Shown here piece after piece: positions 46,101 through 57,374 of a DNA stretch of 64,000 bases. Position 1 is the stretch's first letter. Every line of letters begins with the position of its first letter. Source of the DNA: Glutinoglossum americanum (taxonomy: Eukaryota > Ascomycota > Geoglossomycetes > Geoglossales > Geoglossaceae). Location: the NCBI GenBank assembly GCA_020080175.1, contig JAGHQL010000145.1:1-64000 (forward strand), read 5' to 3'. A model generated the notes under the pieces. The model saw only the letters and a program-made list of their open reading frames with translations, did no database searches and was not told where the DNA came from. Position numbers and translations under genes: made by a program.

Positions 46101-46262
46101 CGCAAATTGGCCGAAAAGTCTAAAAACCCCGACGACTTAAGTTCCCAACTTCCTGTCGGTATACTGCCGAGGAAGGAGAACTTGTTGGGGGCTCTTTTGA
46201 CCAACAATATCGATAGCAATGTAGTGCGTCAGCTTTGCGCTTACGCAGGATTGGAGAATTAG
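43188..46262 (+). CDS. SWI1: SWI/SNF chromatin-remodelling subunit SWI1 (ARID)
   Basis: A single exon of 1024 codons starts MSSMPAWLTDAAAVQNNNG. The first 300 residues and residues about 420-560 are rich in Gln, Asn, Pro and Ser, with a poly-Gln run near residue 250, so they are disordered and prion-like. An ARID/BRIGHT DNA-binding domain spans about 308-415: SNPEQFMKSLHQFMLQKGQ, IVGDRIINLMQLWVTVIKQG, TQAGVWPMIAASLGFPQ and YERNLALYEE. The C-terminal 450 residues form an armadillo-like helical domain (VSVLSLIGAELAHNKPNAPM, ICITTILRNLSFYETN). Yeast Swi1 and human ARID1A have the same layout and tether SWI/SNF to DNA. The coding exon is intron-free, unlike most genes in the window. Confidence 0.93.
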   Translation: MSSMPAWLTDAAAVQNNNGSAFASPAESNLAPNMPDISLGFIQNPASFDLHQYHQNSQLQQRLQNGNSRNASPAFQNPVYQVNPVIPSKRPRPREDSLGTSPRQAPGVLPLSRSQTPQQTPYPGYQNNQHGPQQPFAQPTPYQHLQHGGSANATPSPIMQNQAFPGPRGSGAPQRVQTASPNPFSPAAQGGFGPQISPSPADHVSRVSTPHNNAGGVGMQTQYPYGQHFTPPPGLVSGPPQAPPAQHMQQQQQQKLYQMRLQHHQQILQQNSIMAQNRQNTNPMANHAGQLMNPQMAGGLRTTQQQMPRQSNPEQFMKSLHQFMLQKGQSLNTAPIVGDRIINLMQLWVTVIKQGGSRKVTQAGVWPMIAASLGFPQIQYPAAPQEIKDHYERNLALYEETWIQSQRIKQSANLSSNTLQTSFSSNATSLQQQMSPTKPLNVQAQIQQPHQLKHSQQSQAQHQTPSKQPIPPPNIDARQPSLMNGYLTPSQAQTKQQNPYAQHRLGMNRSLDASPPQPMQSAASAPSQVHKQGGPLLNDAIQSHIQNEAPSPLKRQSQIQSNFEPKARVLDTHGGVDVSVLSLIGAELAHNKPNAPMFMELGVIDIHALTMSLQSGLHAEVRLALDTLATLSVEPRFQLLLESCEDLVETLVDCAEAQVEALAEYAPEVSDDMLIIPYEDVLRGCRAEVESLQDIPEFGSLDYELDRAVDRLICITTILRNLSFYETNHALLADATVVKFLSNVIRYLGTRNMLLRTNTNTLDFMKDIIIYLSNLSQAIELPGKEEALALLHFLLAFAPLPPPTTSGSDIVMFAPYQPSIHRYLPPAVDSLAKLLARDEPNRTYYRAIFTADGTSSPPFDLLTRTFGLAISPIPEHTRGNLIQSVEARKPYLVQGMLAAEILSNLAPGPEYGLARSWLSSEDGFALSLLRLVCLLSTQSNSAPQRHPTSGRMAAEDPQSYYPITHRGMAVLRKLAEKSKNPDDLSSQLPVGILPRKENLLGALLTNNIDSNVVRQLCAYAGLEN

Positions 46263-46667
46263 GCTACGGGTTGATGGAGTCTGGAGCGAAGACTGCATGC
46301 TCTATAATCAATTCATTCTATGTATTCATCAGGACTCTAAACATTTCGCGGGCTTGCAGGCGTCCTAGCGTGGTTGGGTTTCATTGTCTTGTTCTCATGT
46401 GAACGGTCACACAAACATGTAGAAATGGCTGGTCCTTCCGTCGTCCAACGTATTGTATAAGCCGCTTTTTTTCCAGGCAATGACGAAATGACGGATTCTT
46501 GACGGGGTTATCCTATTGGAGAACAAGAACCACAGGATGAGTCAAAACCAGGCAGTAGTTGTATAACATCAAAGTTCTAGCATCGCGAAGGGAGGACTAT
46601 TTTTACATTGTATTCAGGAACAAATGCTTAGACCAACGCATGGAAAATGACGACCCCTAAAGGGGGA
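46263..46667. other. Convergent spacer SWI1 / mL49
   Basis: The two genes end toward each other over about 400 bp. No further gene is seen. Confidence 0.5.
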
Positions 46668-47289
46668 TCAAAATCGCTGCTCTTCAAGGAATTTAGTAAC
46701 CTCTAGTTTCTTCCAGCCCTACGTCAACGAATATTAACATTGACCTTCTAGATCTAAACCAGATGACCCCACTAACCTTTATTATAATGTTATGTGTTAA
46801 TGGATTTATGTTAACCTCTTCCGGCTTCACCCCTAATACCCCTTCCAATTGATCACGCAGGACCATAATGTTGCCCTCGATCTTCCTTATCTTCGTTTCC
46901 CTTAGATTACCCCCTCTCTTCTTCGTTTGATAAACCGGTAGGTTCCCTGGTAATGTTCGACGGACGAAGTAGGGTTCCGCAGGGGCAGCGGGTTTAGGGA
47001 TGTTTAACGGAGCGTCTAATACAGCTTCTAGTATGTTAGCATATGCATCAATTATAGGAGACAAGGCTATAGGCCATGGTCTGGGGCGTTTTTCCTGGGA
47101 AACCGAAGAAGAATCACACAGCCCAGAATTGTTTGAGCTGAGCACTAGACGTTCCAAGTTGGGCCGCCTGCACTTACAATCCAATGGTTGACTTGTGAAG
47201 CTTGATAACCTTATAAATTGGTGTAAGAATGCTAATCGCGGAGGACTAAGCGGCCGAAAAACTAGTATGCAGCATTGAGACATCGCCAT
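46668..47289 (-). CDS. IMG2: Mitochondrial large-subunit ribosomal protein mL49 (IMG2)
   Basis: The N-terminus MAMSQCCILVFRPLSPPRLA is Arg-containing and hydrophobic, as expected of a mitochondrial presequence. The core reads PYFVRRTLPGNLPVYQTKKR, GGNLRETKIRKIEGNIMVLR and EEVNINPLTHNIIIK, the signature of the Img2/mL49 family. A GTTAGT intron of about 60 nt leads to the last exon GWKKLEVTKFLEEQRF and stop at 46668. Without this intron the frame runs into unrelated sequence. mL49 is part of the mitoribosomal large subunit and is needed for respiratory growth in yeast. The gene is head-to-head with eIF3e. Confidence 0.9.
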
Positions 47290-47479
47290 GATGGATCTGT
47301 TACTCTAGATCTAGATGACTTTCCTGGGATGAATGCGGCGTCGTGAGAACGCTTGGCACCGCACACAAAGTCGGAAAATCAGAGACGAAACATCAAATTA
47401 TTGTACCCAAACAAAACTTCGCTTTCCACGCTTTTTAGTCCTCCGGTGCGCTGTAAGGACATACATATCCTAAGCAGAT
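47290..47479. promoter_or_regulatory. Short bidirectional promoter mL49 / eIF3e
   Basis: Only 190 bp separate the two start codons, so both promoters must be packed here. Both products serve translation, one mitochondrial and one cytosolic. Confidence 0.55.
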
Positions 47480-49193
47480 ATGGCTGAGAAGAAGTCCTCT
47501 AGGCCAGCAGGCTCAGCCCTTGCTCCACAGGCGCAGAAAACGCCAGAAGAGATCGCAAGAGAATACGATCTCTTACCCAAACTCATTCCTCATTTTGACC
47601 GACACCTTATCTTCCCGCTGCTTGAGTTTGTTGCCAGCCAGGAGGCAGAGCCGGTTGAGGAGATCACGAAGACGAAATATGAACTACTTAAGCACACGAA
47701 CATGACAGACTATGTGGCCAACCTGTGGCAAGAGATTCACGGCGTGGATCAGATCCCTGAAGAGTTTATAAGGAAGCGGGAGGAGGTGCTGAGTAGGTTA
47801 CAGTTATACGTGGAGGAGGCTTCAAAGATTACAGAGCTTCTAGAGAATGATAGTGTTGTAACTTCCTTGAGGTCAGACAAGTTGGCAAATTTGCAGTTCT
47901 TGAAGGAACAGCACGGTGTATGTCTCTACTTAATACCCGTTAACGGGAGAGACTCAAGAGCTAATTGTAACAGGTGACGATCGAAATGGTCAATACCTTG
48001 TACGACTTTGGCAGATTTCAGTACAGCTGCGGCAGTTACCAATCAGCATCCGAACTGCTATTCCAGTTCCGGCTTCTAGTAGGACTTCCTCCCTTCTAAT
48101 TTCCAAAACTACACCTGTTTACGGATCTTCTAGTCTACCGACAACGACAAAGTGGCTGCTGCTACGTGGGGTAAGTTGGCTTCTGAAATCCTGACCACCA
48201 ACTGGGATGCCGCGATGGAAGAAGTTCAGAAAGTCAAGGAATCGATTGACACAAAGGTAAGCTTTATTCCACGACTACGCCTCCTGGAGAACTTGCTAAG
48301 CACGTGCTTAGCTATTCAACAATCCTCTTGCACAACTTCAGCACCGGACGTGGCTGATTCATTGGGCCCTCTTCCCTTTCTTCAATTATGACCCTGCCCG
48401 TGACACTATCTGCGAGCTCTTCTTCTCGCCTACATATATCAACACAATCCAAACAAATTGCCCCTGGATCCTCCGCTACCTCGCCGCTGCCGTCATCACA
48501 AACCGAAACCGCGGCCGAAACACCTCGCAATACCACAAGCAACTAAAAGATCTGGTTCGCATCGTTAAGCAGGAGAACTACGAATACAGCGATCCAGTCA
48601 CAGATTTCGTCAAAGCTCTGTACATTGATTTTGACTTCGAGGAAGCACAGAAGAAATTGGGCGAGGCGGAGGAGGTGTTAAGGAGTGACTTTTTCCTGGT
48701 GGCGGCTTCGGATGCATTCGTTGACTCAGCGAGGCATTTGATCTCAGAATCATATTGCAAGATCCACCAGCGGATAGACATCAAGTTCGTCGACATCCTA
48801 GACGTGCTTTACCTGCAATCGGAAACAGCTAAAATTCGGTTAGGGACCTTTCAACAAGGCTGGGTCTCAGCCAGGACGAAGGGGAGAAGTGGATCGTCAA
48901 CCTTATTAGAGATACTAGAGTCGACGCAAAGATTGACTACAAAGAAGTGAGCCTCCCTTAAGCTTCGGTAGGTCAAGCCTTTTGACCCTTCTAACCCTGT
49001 TACAAAATAGGGCACAGTGGTCATGAACCACCCACCACAATCCGTGTACCAGCAAGTTATCGAGCGGACAAAAGGCGGGTTCTTCCGTACTCAGGTCCTC
49101 AGGTATGACCAAATACCGTCCCCATAGCCGCAATAGAATAGTCGAAGGTGATGCTAATGGGTCCTCCACAGTGCTGCTGTTGCGAAATCATAG
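47480..49193 (+). CDS. Translation initiation factor eIF3 subunit e (INT6)
   Basis: About seven exons. It starts [20 protein letters not shown], and [20 protein letters not shown] with [16 protein letters not shown] gives the conserved eIF3e N-terminus. Later exons give [60 protein letters not shown] and [20 protein letters not shown]. The PCI domain follows: [40 protein letters not shown], then [20 protein letters not shown]. The final exons encode [20 protein letters not shown] and SAAVAKS with TAG at 49191. Residues and order match eIF3e in human and filamentous fungi; budding yeast lacks this subunit. It is a scaffold subunit of the eIF3 octamer on the 40S ribosome. Confidence 0.94.
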
Positions 49194-50166
49194 ATTCCAT
49201 GACATCTGAAGAATGGCGCGGCGTAACACATGCATCTGGGTTATTTTTCTTTCCTTTCCACATGTATCTATCACGAGACCATGTTCCTCTTTCCGCAACA
49301 CAGGTACCCGTGTCTATGTACTGCGTGGTAGGTAGGGCAAGCTTCCTATGACCCCGCTGGGCTAGAGAAACGACCAGGGCTAAACGGTCAAATCAGAAAC
49401 TTAAAGGGAAACAAAAGTTATTGCGATGCCCTTCGAGAGATCATACCCGTCGCTGTAGCATCAACTTCAACCCAGCCCCTCATCACTTATTTTACCCGTG
49501 ATATTCCAAACGTGATGCCAACCCTCAACAACAACCTTTCCATTTCAGTATATCTTTCAGGGGCGTCGGCCTCGCATATCTCATGGATGGCTCCAGCGTC
49601 CCTCCTTCCCAGGCATAAACTCAAAAACCCAACTCCAACATCACGAGACGCCGTAGGCAAAACGACTTGAGCCGACAAGGGCCGATCCCTCCCGGCAGAC
49701 TGGAAATAAATTATTCGACGAAGAATGTCAAGAATTTAACGACGCAAAAATGTGAATTTTTTTTTTTCTTTCATGGGCTTTAAATATTGTTTTTCCCCTC
49801 GGTCCACCGAACACATGTATGTACGACGAGGTACCCGAAAATTTACGCCCGCCCCCCCCCTTTCAATTCCCGTCTCGCAACTTGTGACTTCGACGTCGGG
49901 GGCACCAAAAAAAAGGGGGAAGGGGGAGGAGTAGAGGAATATTCTTCATTAAAAAAAAAAAATCGGGCGACCTTGAAAAACTCCTGTGGCTATCTTTGTT
50001 TATCCCTTGGTGTGGTTTTTCCCACAGATGTTTAGATGCACACTGATGCAGCTAAATCCAAAAAAAAAAAAAAAAAAAAAAAAGAAAAAGTAAAGGGGTG
50101 ATTGCTTCCGGAAACACCAAACACCTTAAACTCCAAGATTTATGATGGGTCAAGTAAGGAAATGTA
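49194..50166. other. Convergent 3' spacer with homopolymer tracts
   Basis: This lies between the ends of eIF3e (plus) and the kinesin (minus). It contains A-runs near 49946-49962, A24 at 50060-50083, and C-runs near 49850. No gene is recognised; frames such as 49752-50035 follow the homopolymers. Confidence 0.5.
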
Positions 50167-52862
50167 TCACACAATGATAGCGCTCCTCATGTTCTCCACG
50201 GTCTTGGTCCCTACGCCTTTCATCCTGCTTAGCTCGGCCAAGCTACCGACGAGCATGCTATTATTCTCCTGGTCCTCGTTCTCCTCCTCCAGCAGTCGCA
50301 AACAGTCGACAATCGTCTCCGCTTTCTTAGCGCCTACACCTTTCAGTAATCGTATCTGCGAAAGATCCCGAGTGTTGATAATGCTAAGGATATGTCTCGT
50401 CCTGGGTGTTTGCTCCCCTACAGAAACAGCTCGGGGCCTGGTCAATAGTGTTGTTTGTTTGACTACTGGGTCCATGTCCCCATCATTATCTCGGAATACA
50501 CGGATCTTAGGTCGAGGTGCCCGGCGCGATTTCTGTTTGAAGCGGAAGCTATCTTCGTTATCCTCGAAAGAGCGGTCGCTGGGGGCGTCATCCCCAAGTT
50601 GGTAGTCATCATCGGTTGGGTCTTCGAGTTCTCTGAAGGTCCGGCTACGCTTTTTCTTAGACTGTTCTTGTATTGGTAAAATGTGATTCTCGGCGGCTGG
50701 AATTTGAGGCAATTTCTGTCCTTGGGGCTGGCAGGCCTCTGCAGTTTGCTGCTGTTGCTTCTCGCGCTTTATCCGTAGTCTTTCTTGCAGAATATGCATT
50801 TTGCGTGCGAGTTTCTCGTTGTCAGGGAAATATGGCAGCGCAAGTTGGTACATCTTTAGCGCAGAAACGTCCTCGCCTCGCACCTGGTGTTGCTCTATTC
50901 GGGATAAGTTAGTTACTACTGCCTCATTTATTATAAGCAGAGCATTCCCAGCGGCAGGACTTACTGGCCATCAACAAGTATGTCAAACCCTCGGCCCTTG
51001 TATCATCCTTCTTCTCACTAAACTCCCTATCAGTGCAAGTTACGAATCATGATACTTTAGATCTTACATTCTCTCCTCTAATAGCTCCAGCCTTCGCTGC
51101 ACTTCTTCGCTAACGCCCGGCACAGGTGTTTTCGAGGGCTCATTAAGCGCTCTTGCAGCAAGGATCTCTTCAACTTTTTTCTCCACCATTTGTTCGATAT
51201 TCTCTTTCGAAACCCCCGCTGTCCAACCAGCCTTACGGGGGCTCTTGCTTGTGTGAATGTTTTTGAAATTTCTAGAAGGAATTGGATCCGCGGTCCGACC
51301 CACTGAATCCAAGGCTCGCCGTTGTGAGGACGCGGTTGATGGATTGGACGGCCTTGACGTTGCTCTTGCCTTGTCAGAATAAACTGTAAAGGCTTTGGCG
51401 GATTTGTCACTACTCCTCGACGCCATCGCATTCTTCATAGTCGTGAGTTCTGTGTTGGTAAGGGGTCGTAGTGGCTGTCGTTGGATGGAGGGTCCGCTGA
51501 CAGACGCTAGGGTGCGAATAGGGGCAGGACCCCGGAACATAGGCTCGTTCTCGATTTCTTTCACTTCAATTTTCTTGGTCCGATTCGCAAAATTTAATGA
51601 ACTGGATGGCGGTGATGTCGTGAGTAGCCGCATTATACACCGGAATAATCTAATCCGAGTATTGACTTACCTTAGAGTATCTAGATGATATGACCTCACG
51701 GGCGCCAGGTTCAGTATCATGATCGTCAAACCGTTATTCTGCCCCAGTGATAATATTCTTGTCATCTTGCTCTCCCGATATGGTATCCTGGCCTGCTTCT
51801 TGCTTATGGCTTCGACGCATTGCGCTAGTACGAAGAGACTCTTGTTTATGCTAGCGGATTCCACGAGCCGCTCCTTGCCATTTTCCGTGCGTCGATTGTC
51901 TTCCGACCCTGCCAAGTCAATTGCCGACGCCATACTCACTCTCGTCTCATCGCCCGTAGTAATTGAAACTTTGACACAGAGAACAGCGTGGGACCGGGAG
52001 GAATGTGCATTCAGCTGTATATGAACGTCAGCTGTGGCCCTCGTGATTGCTAGAACAACAATAGCTTACCTTTGTTGCGGAAGTAGATCTATTGACATTT
52101 GCTTGGTCATATAGGGTTTCAAATTCCTTCAAGCTCAGACAAGGTCGTTCAGTCAATCCAACAACAAACGTTTTGCCATTCTGTTCTCTCAGCGGCAGGC
52201 CTGGGGAGGTGCGTTTCTCGGGGGTTTCGAAGAGGTCGTATACTCGATCCTATATCCATCAGAATTGACCTCCTATGCCTCCTCGGGACCTGCGTCAATC
52301 CACGGGGTTCGACATCATTGAGTTTCTCACATTGTAGATTTCATAGTAGCTCATGGCAACCTCCACGCTTGCGACCCCTTGAGAATCTTTCTCCAATTTC
52401 CTACTCCGCCTATATATGCCACTCAACAACCGCGGGATGACGCCTCGCTCTGACAATGTTTTGCCTCCACGCATCGTATGTGTCTTCCCAGTGCCAGTTA
52501 CTCCGTATGCAAAAATGGTAACATCAAACCCCTGAAATAAATGCTTGACTGTGGGTGCAACTGTTTAATGAAACACAGTTAGCTACCCATCCGACTCCTG
52601 ATGATGCTCTTTCTTGCATCGCGAAGGAAGCCAGCGTCGTACCCTCATTTTGAAAAATATCGTCCTGTGTTGCCTGCATGCCATAAACACTGTTGAATTG
52701 AAAACTGAAGTCCTCGCCCTCATTCCTTGGGTTCGGTATGCGAATGGTATCTATGCCACCATCGGAATCATTATCGGGTGACGAGGTTCCTTGCACAACG
52801 ATGTCCCTCTCAAGTTCCGCCTTGAGGAGTGGCCTTATGCGAGCCACCACTCGGACACTCAT
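50167..52862 (-). CDS. Kinesin with C-terminal helix-hairpin-helix (Kid/kinesin-10-like)
   Basis: It starts MSVRVVARIRPLLKAELERD; a GTACGA-type intron after FQNEG leads to APTVKHLFQGFDVTIFAYGV, and the P-loop reads GVTGTGKTHTM. Switch I/II regions include LNAHSSRSHAVL and SAIDLAGSEDNRR, then INKSLFVLAQCVEAISKKQA, YRESKMTRILS and LSSLNFANRTKKIEV at the neck. The tail is basic, with helices (EQMVEKKVEEILAARAL) and a small helical segment YQLALPYFPDNEKLARKM. The final 70 residues are two hairpin motifs: LSQIRLLKGVGAKKAETIVD and LAELSRMKGVGTKTVENM. This tandem GVGxK helix-hairpin-helix is known from chromokinesin KIF22/Kid, where it contacts DNA. A role in chromosome or spindle movement is inferred. 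Confidence 0.88.
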
Positions 52863-53838
52863 GGCTGTATCCTAATAGAGATATTGGAGATGACTGGATG
52901 ACACGCCGAGGTGATTGAGATAGCTAGAAGACGTGAGTGCTAACTTCAATACATCTCTGTCCCTGTCCCTTACTAAACGAAAGCTCAAGAGGCGGTCCGA
53001 GCGTCGGGGTTCCGCGTCTAACCAGCACGTAAACAAAGGAACGTTTACCGGGCAACGGCCTCCCCTTTGACATCCGACAACTCAACTACAATTTTATACA
53101 TCAAACCCCCTGGAATATCGCACACTGGGCTCACAACTAATCAAGGCCATGCACTGAGCATTGAATTCTCTACAACATATCTTTTTTGTTTTGGATTGCA
53201 AAACGAGGGCTTTCTCGGGAGGCCGCGTGAGAATGGTGTTAGGTATTATTAGCGATACGCTTCGTATGGCGCAGGGCCACATGCACGAAGAGAATAAAAA
53301 TCACGAGCACAGGATCTCCGGGAACTAGCATGTAGGAAGGCATCATCAGCAAGGCAAAGGCCAAAAGATCCACAATACCATCGCCACGGACGAGAGGGTT
53401 TGATGGCCAAACTCCCGGTTATGGCCGTGGCGAGTGACGTAGCCGAGAATGCCCAAGACGGTGCAACGGCAGACTGGGATGACGGATAAACGTACATAGA
53501 GTATAATATACGGGTGCAATATACATGGTAGAGCCACCGGCTGTTGCTGGATACATAGGTCGGGATGCCCGTCAGCCCACCAGTCCACCGGTCCACCAGC
53601 CCACCAGCCCACCAGTATTCTGCAGTTCCTGTGTGGACGACCCGGGTAAAGGTGAGCTTATATAGCCCCGCCAACCGCGCCCCCGCAACGTCATCACCAC
53701 ATGCTGTGCGATACAATGTCATAACAATAACCCAACGGCGTGTTTCGCAAACCTGTTCACTCCTTCCTTCACTCTCCCTTACTCCCTCACCAACATCGTA
53801 AATCTCTCGGCATCAACTCTTCCCGTACCCTCCAACAT
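52863..53838. other. Divergent spacer kinesin / SLM1
   Basis: This holds the promoters of both genes. The only coding-like stretch is a short minus-strand frame at 53239-53409, listed separately. A CCACCAGCCCACCAGTCCAC-like minisatellite lies at 53575-53615. Confidence 0.45.
53239..53409 (-). CDS. Possible exon of a small membrane protein
   Basis: One minus-strand frame reads SNPLVRGDGIVDLLAFALLM, then MPSYMLVPGDPVLVIFILFV and HVALRHTKRIANNT before TAA at 53239. It has two hydrophobic stretches separated by a polar turn, looks far more protein-like than the overlapping frames, and ends cleanly. A stop lies just upstream near 53410, so an earlier exon would be required; I could not identify it. 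I do not recognise the family. It may equally be spurious. Confidence 0.3.
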   Translation of the reverse strand, partial: WPSNPLVRGDGIVDLLAFALLMMPSYMLVPGDPVLVIFILFVHVALRHTKRIANNT

Positions 53839-53839
53839 C

Positions 53840-56537
53840 ATGTCCGCAACGATACCGTATAACCGCGTAGACGCCGTTCCACCTTTATTAGACCCCGTCC
53901 ACAATAGAGCATACGGGGAGAGTTCGTACGGCGACGCCGGTGCCGCATCTAACAATCCGCAAATGGCTTATTCGCTCGCACAACCGGCCCAGCAGCAGCA
54001 GGCCCAGCAGGCTCAGCTTGCTCGCTTTCACGAAGATTTCGACGCCAGCCAACGCGGTTCGTCTATCCTTGACGACGGCGAATTTCATCGCGCTGAATCG
54101 CAAATGTCGTACACCCCGTCTCGTGGCGGGGCGCTGAAGAAAAAGGGGTCGCTCAAGAAGAAGAGCCTTAGACGCAACAGCAGCAGGAGAAACAGCCGTG
54201 CGGGCAGTGTAGCTAGTTTACTGTTGGGAGAGAGGGAGCGATATGCAGATGGTGAAGGGGATGAGAGAAACAGTGCTTTCTATACCCCAGTGCCCACGAG
54301 CGGGAGTCCGACAGAGATTCTAGCCCACCGGTTTCAAGGTAAACTTCCTCTCAAATTTATTTGTCAAGGTATTACGGAATACATTCTAACACAGACAATG
54401 TAACGGTATAGCATGGCGCAAAGTCCTCAAAGACCTTATCACCTACTTTCGTGAAGTCCAGTCCTCCCACGAAAACCGCTCCAAGTCACTCCTAAAACTC
54501 TCCAACGTCTGTAGTAATACGGAGTGTCCGCCGGACTTCCTCAACGAAGGGGGAATATCCGACACGACCTACATCCTGCGTGACTTCCACAAGCAAGCTT
54601 TCGCTGAAGCGAGTAAAGCCAAGGACATCCAGGCAGGGATAATAGACCAGCTTTCGGGGTTAAGAAATGATCTCGGACTAAAGATCAAGGAGATTAAGAA
54701 TCTTTCTGGAGACTTCAAGAACTCTGTCGATAAGGAGATGGAGGCAACCAAGAAGGCAGTGGCGGGGTTGCAGGATGCGTTAGGCGATATGGAAAGCGGT
54801 GTCTGCCATGCATCTGGGAAAGGGGATCCTTTCATCGTAAAGTTGGCTGTGGATAGACAAGTTGAAAGACAGATCAATGAGGAGAATTATTTGCATACGG
54901 TAAATCTCCAATACACGGTGTCCAAACAGATTGCGCTCCTGGTATAATTCAAGCTAACGGAGATATCGCAGGCACTTCTCAACCTCGAAGCCTCTGGTCG
55001 CGAACTCGAGAGCATTGTGGTCGGGGAGATCCAAAAGTCATATGATACCTACGCGGGAATTTTGAAGCGTGAAGCTGACGAAGTCTACGAAACTATCGAA
55101 AAACTACGTAACGGTCCCCTATCACTTCCTAGAGACTACGAGTGGAACAAATTTGTGGAGGGTGATGACCACATTATAGACCCCATGGTCCCGGTTCGGA
55201 GAGCAGAGGATATCGAGTACCCTGGTCGCCATCACCCAGCTGCATCAGAAGTTAGGGAGGGGATGTTAGAGCGTAAAAGCAAGTATTTGAAGAGCTACAC
55301 TCCAGGATGGTAGGTGGGAGCCGTGGAGCGGGTTTATGGTGTTTTGTAAACTAACTTCTGGAAACCTAGGTATGTTCTCTCGCCATCTCATCTCCACGAA
55401 TTCAAATCGCATGAACGGCTCAACGACCAGTCCCCCGTGATGTCGCTGTTCCTCCCGGAGCAGAAACTTGGCTCCCACTCTCAGCCCTACTCATCTTCTC
55501 ACAAGTTCATGATTAAAGGCCGCCAAACCGGCGCTATACATTCTCGACATTCTTGGGTCTTTCGCGCTGAATCTCATGACACAATGCTAGCTTGGTACGA
55601 GGATATTAAGAAGCTGACCGAGATGAGCACCCGCGCAGAGAGAGATGCTTTTGTTTCTAGTCATCGCCGCACCCTGAGTGCTACTAGCCAAAAGGCCGGT
55701 TCCGTCAGTAGCGATGGTGGTTTGGACGAAGATGAGGCGGATCAAGTTCCATACTCGGCAGCTTCCCCTATGGCACAGGGAGCGAGGGAGCCTAGCCAAC
55801 CGCGCCCTCAACCGGGCGGGAGGTTCCCGAGCGAGCTCCAAGTCGATCGTGACCTGCAGACGGCTCAATATGCCTCTAGTGGGGAATCCCTCCGCGACTA
55901 TGAAGTCATAGCTGCTGCTGCTGGTTTGCCCGGGACCAGCTCGCCCTATGGTGGCGGGGACCACTTCCTGTATGATGCTGAGGCGGTTAACGAGGCCGAA
56001 TATCCCGATCCAGGAACGGACAGGGCTGGCTCATTGGCGCCCTATCAGGAAATACTCGGGAACAGTGATAGCGCGCGTGTAGATTGGGTGGGATCCCAGC
56101 GAACACCCACCGGTCTTACGACTACAGTTGACCCCACGGAATCGTACCAAACCCAAACAATGCCGCCTCCTAAGCAGCCGCCGCAGAGAGATCGACGGCC
56201 CACCCCCGGTCCCACCTCCCGCCCTCGCAGTGGAGTTATAGACAGTGCTCCCGTCCCCCCTACCACCGCTGTAACTGCGAGCGACGTCTCGACTAGTATC
56301 ACGCAAGAAGCCATGACCACGAGCCAAGAGATCCCCGGCAGCACCGCCCCTAACGCCATGGACCAGACCGCAGGGCCCAATTTCCCCAAGAGCCCGCGAC
56401 CTAGAGACTTGGCTGGCAAGGCGAAAAGCCCCCCCGAGCGCGAGGTAGTCCCAGTATCGGCGAGGAATAAAAGCGTGGCGAGTATTAGCGATATGCATGT
56501 CCCTGGAGAGTACCCCCCAACTCCCGTCGTGGCTTGA
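53840..56537 (+). CDS. SLM1: SLM1/SLM2-type F-BAR and PH domain protein
   Basis: Four exons (53840-54338, 54412-54899, 54972-55309, 55370-56537) close in frame to 830 residues. The N-terminus is Gln-rich and then basic (LKKKGSLKKKSLRRNSSRRN). Residues about 165-440 form the long helical F-BAR-like region: AWRKVLKDLITYFREVQSSH, FLNEGGISDTTYILRDFHKQ and IDQLSGLRNDLGLKIKEIKN. The PH domain follows: REGMLERKSKYLKSYTPGWY, VLSPSHLHEFKSHER, SSSHKFMIKGRQTGA and HSWVFRAESHDTMLAWYEDI. The C-terminal 280 residues are disordered, Pro/Ser/Thr-rich. Yeast Slm1/2 bind PI(4,5)P2 at eisosomes and deliver TORC2 to Ypk1, controlling actin and sphingolipids. It is intact. Confidence 0.92.
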
Positions 56538-57374
56538 AGCCGTACGACAAGGATGGGGGGGGGGGTGTGGCTCTAGTTTCGCTTTGCCGTAGTTGGCTAG
56601 ATTTCAGATGGGAGTTTCTTTTGTGGGGGGGGCAGGCCCCTTCCCTCTCTTTGCAAAGCACAAAACCTATACATTACACTCTCGTCTCCATTCCGTTTAG
56701 GTTGTTTTAAGGGTGGAGGGGGTTTTTCATTTTTCTCGGCGCTCCTGCGGTACAACGGTGGTTTTTCAATTGGGGATTCTCTTTTTTGCCTTTTTGGTTT
56801 TGGGTTTTTCTCAATGGCAAGGAGGGCTGTTCTTGTTGCTTCTTTGGCCTTTTCTTTTCTTTTTTTTGGCTACTTCTTTGATGGGCTGATCGGATTGGGT
56901 CAAGCACACGTCTCGATAGGACGATATGATTTATATGGAAGAGAAGAGAAATGATATATAAACTTGGCGGCTGCTCTCTCTCTTATTTTTTTTTGGCTGG
57001 GCCGCCTCTGATATATATATATGTATACGCACACCGAGTAACGAATGCCCTCGAGATCAAACGCAGACAACAAATTTGCCACCCTAGGTAGGACGCGTAA
57101 AAAGGTATAATGTGACTGATACCCCCTGCTCGAATCCAGAAAAAAATCCGCTCAACTCGTAGATAGATGACCAACCTATGTGCTGGGAATTCATGAAAGA
57201 CGGAAGCAGGATATACAACTTATAATGCGTGTATACATACGCCTGGTATCACATGAACTCGCCAAGAAAAAAACAACCCTCCATTAACGTATACACCTAT
57301 AAAAAACCCACCCCCAATAGCGATTGCGTACCAAACGGGGGGTGGGCGCTGTGCGAGTAGAGAGGCGGGCGGGA
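56538..57374. other. Convergent spacer SLM1 / MGS1
   Basis: T- and G-rich sequence with several homopolymers and a TATATATATA run near 57012. The minus-strand frame 56707-56907 is Lys-rich by composition only. No gene is recognised. Confidence 0.5.

Noticed and set aside
56707-56907. Lysine/glutamine-rich minus-strand frame
   Set aside because: Composition follows T-rich homopolymers in a 3' spacer.
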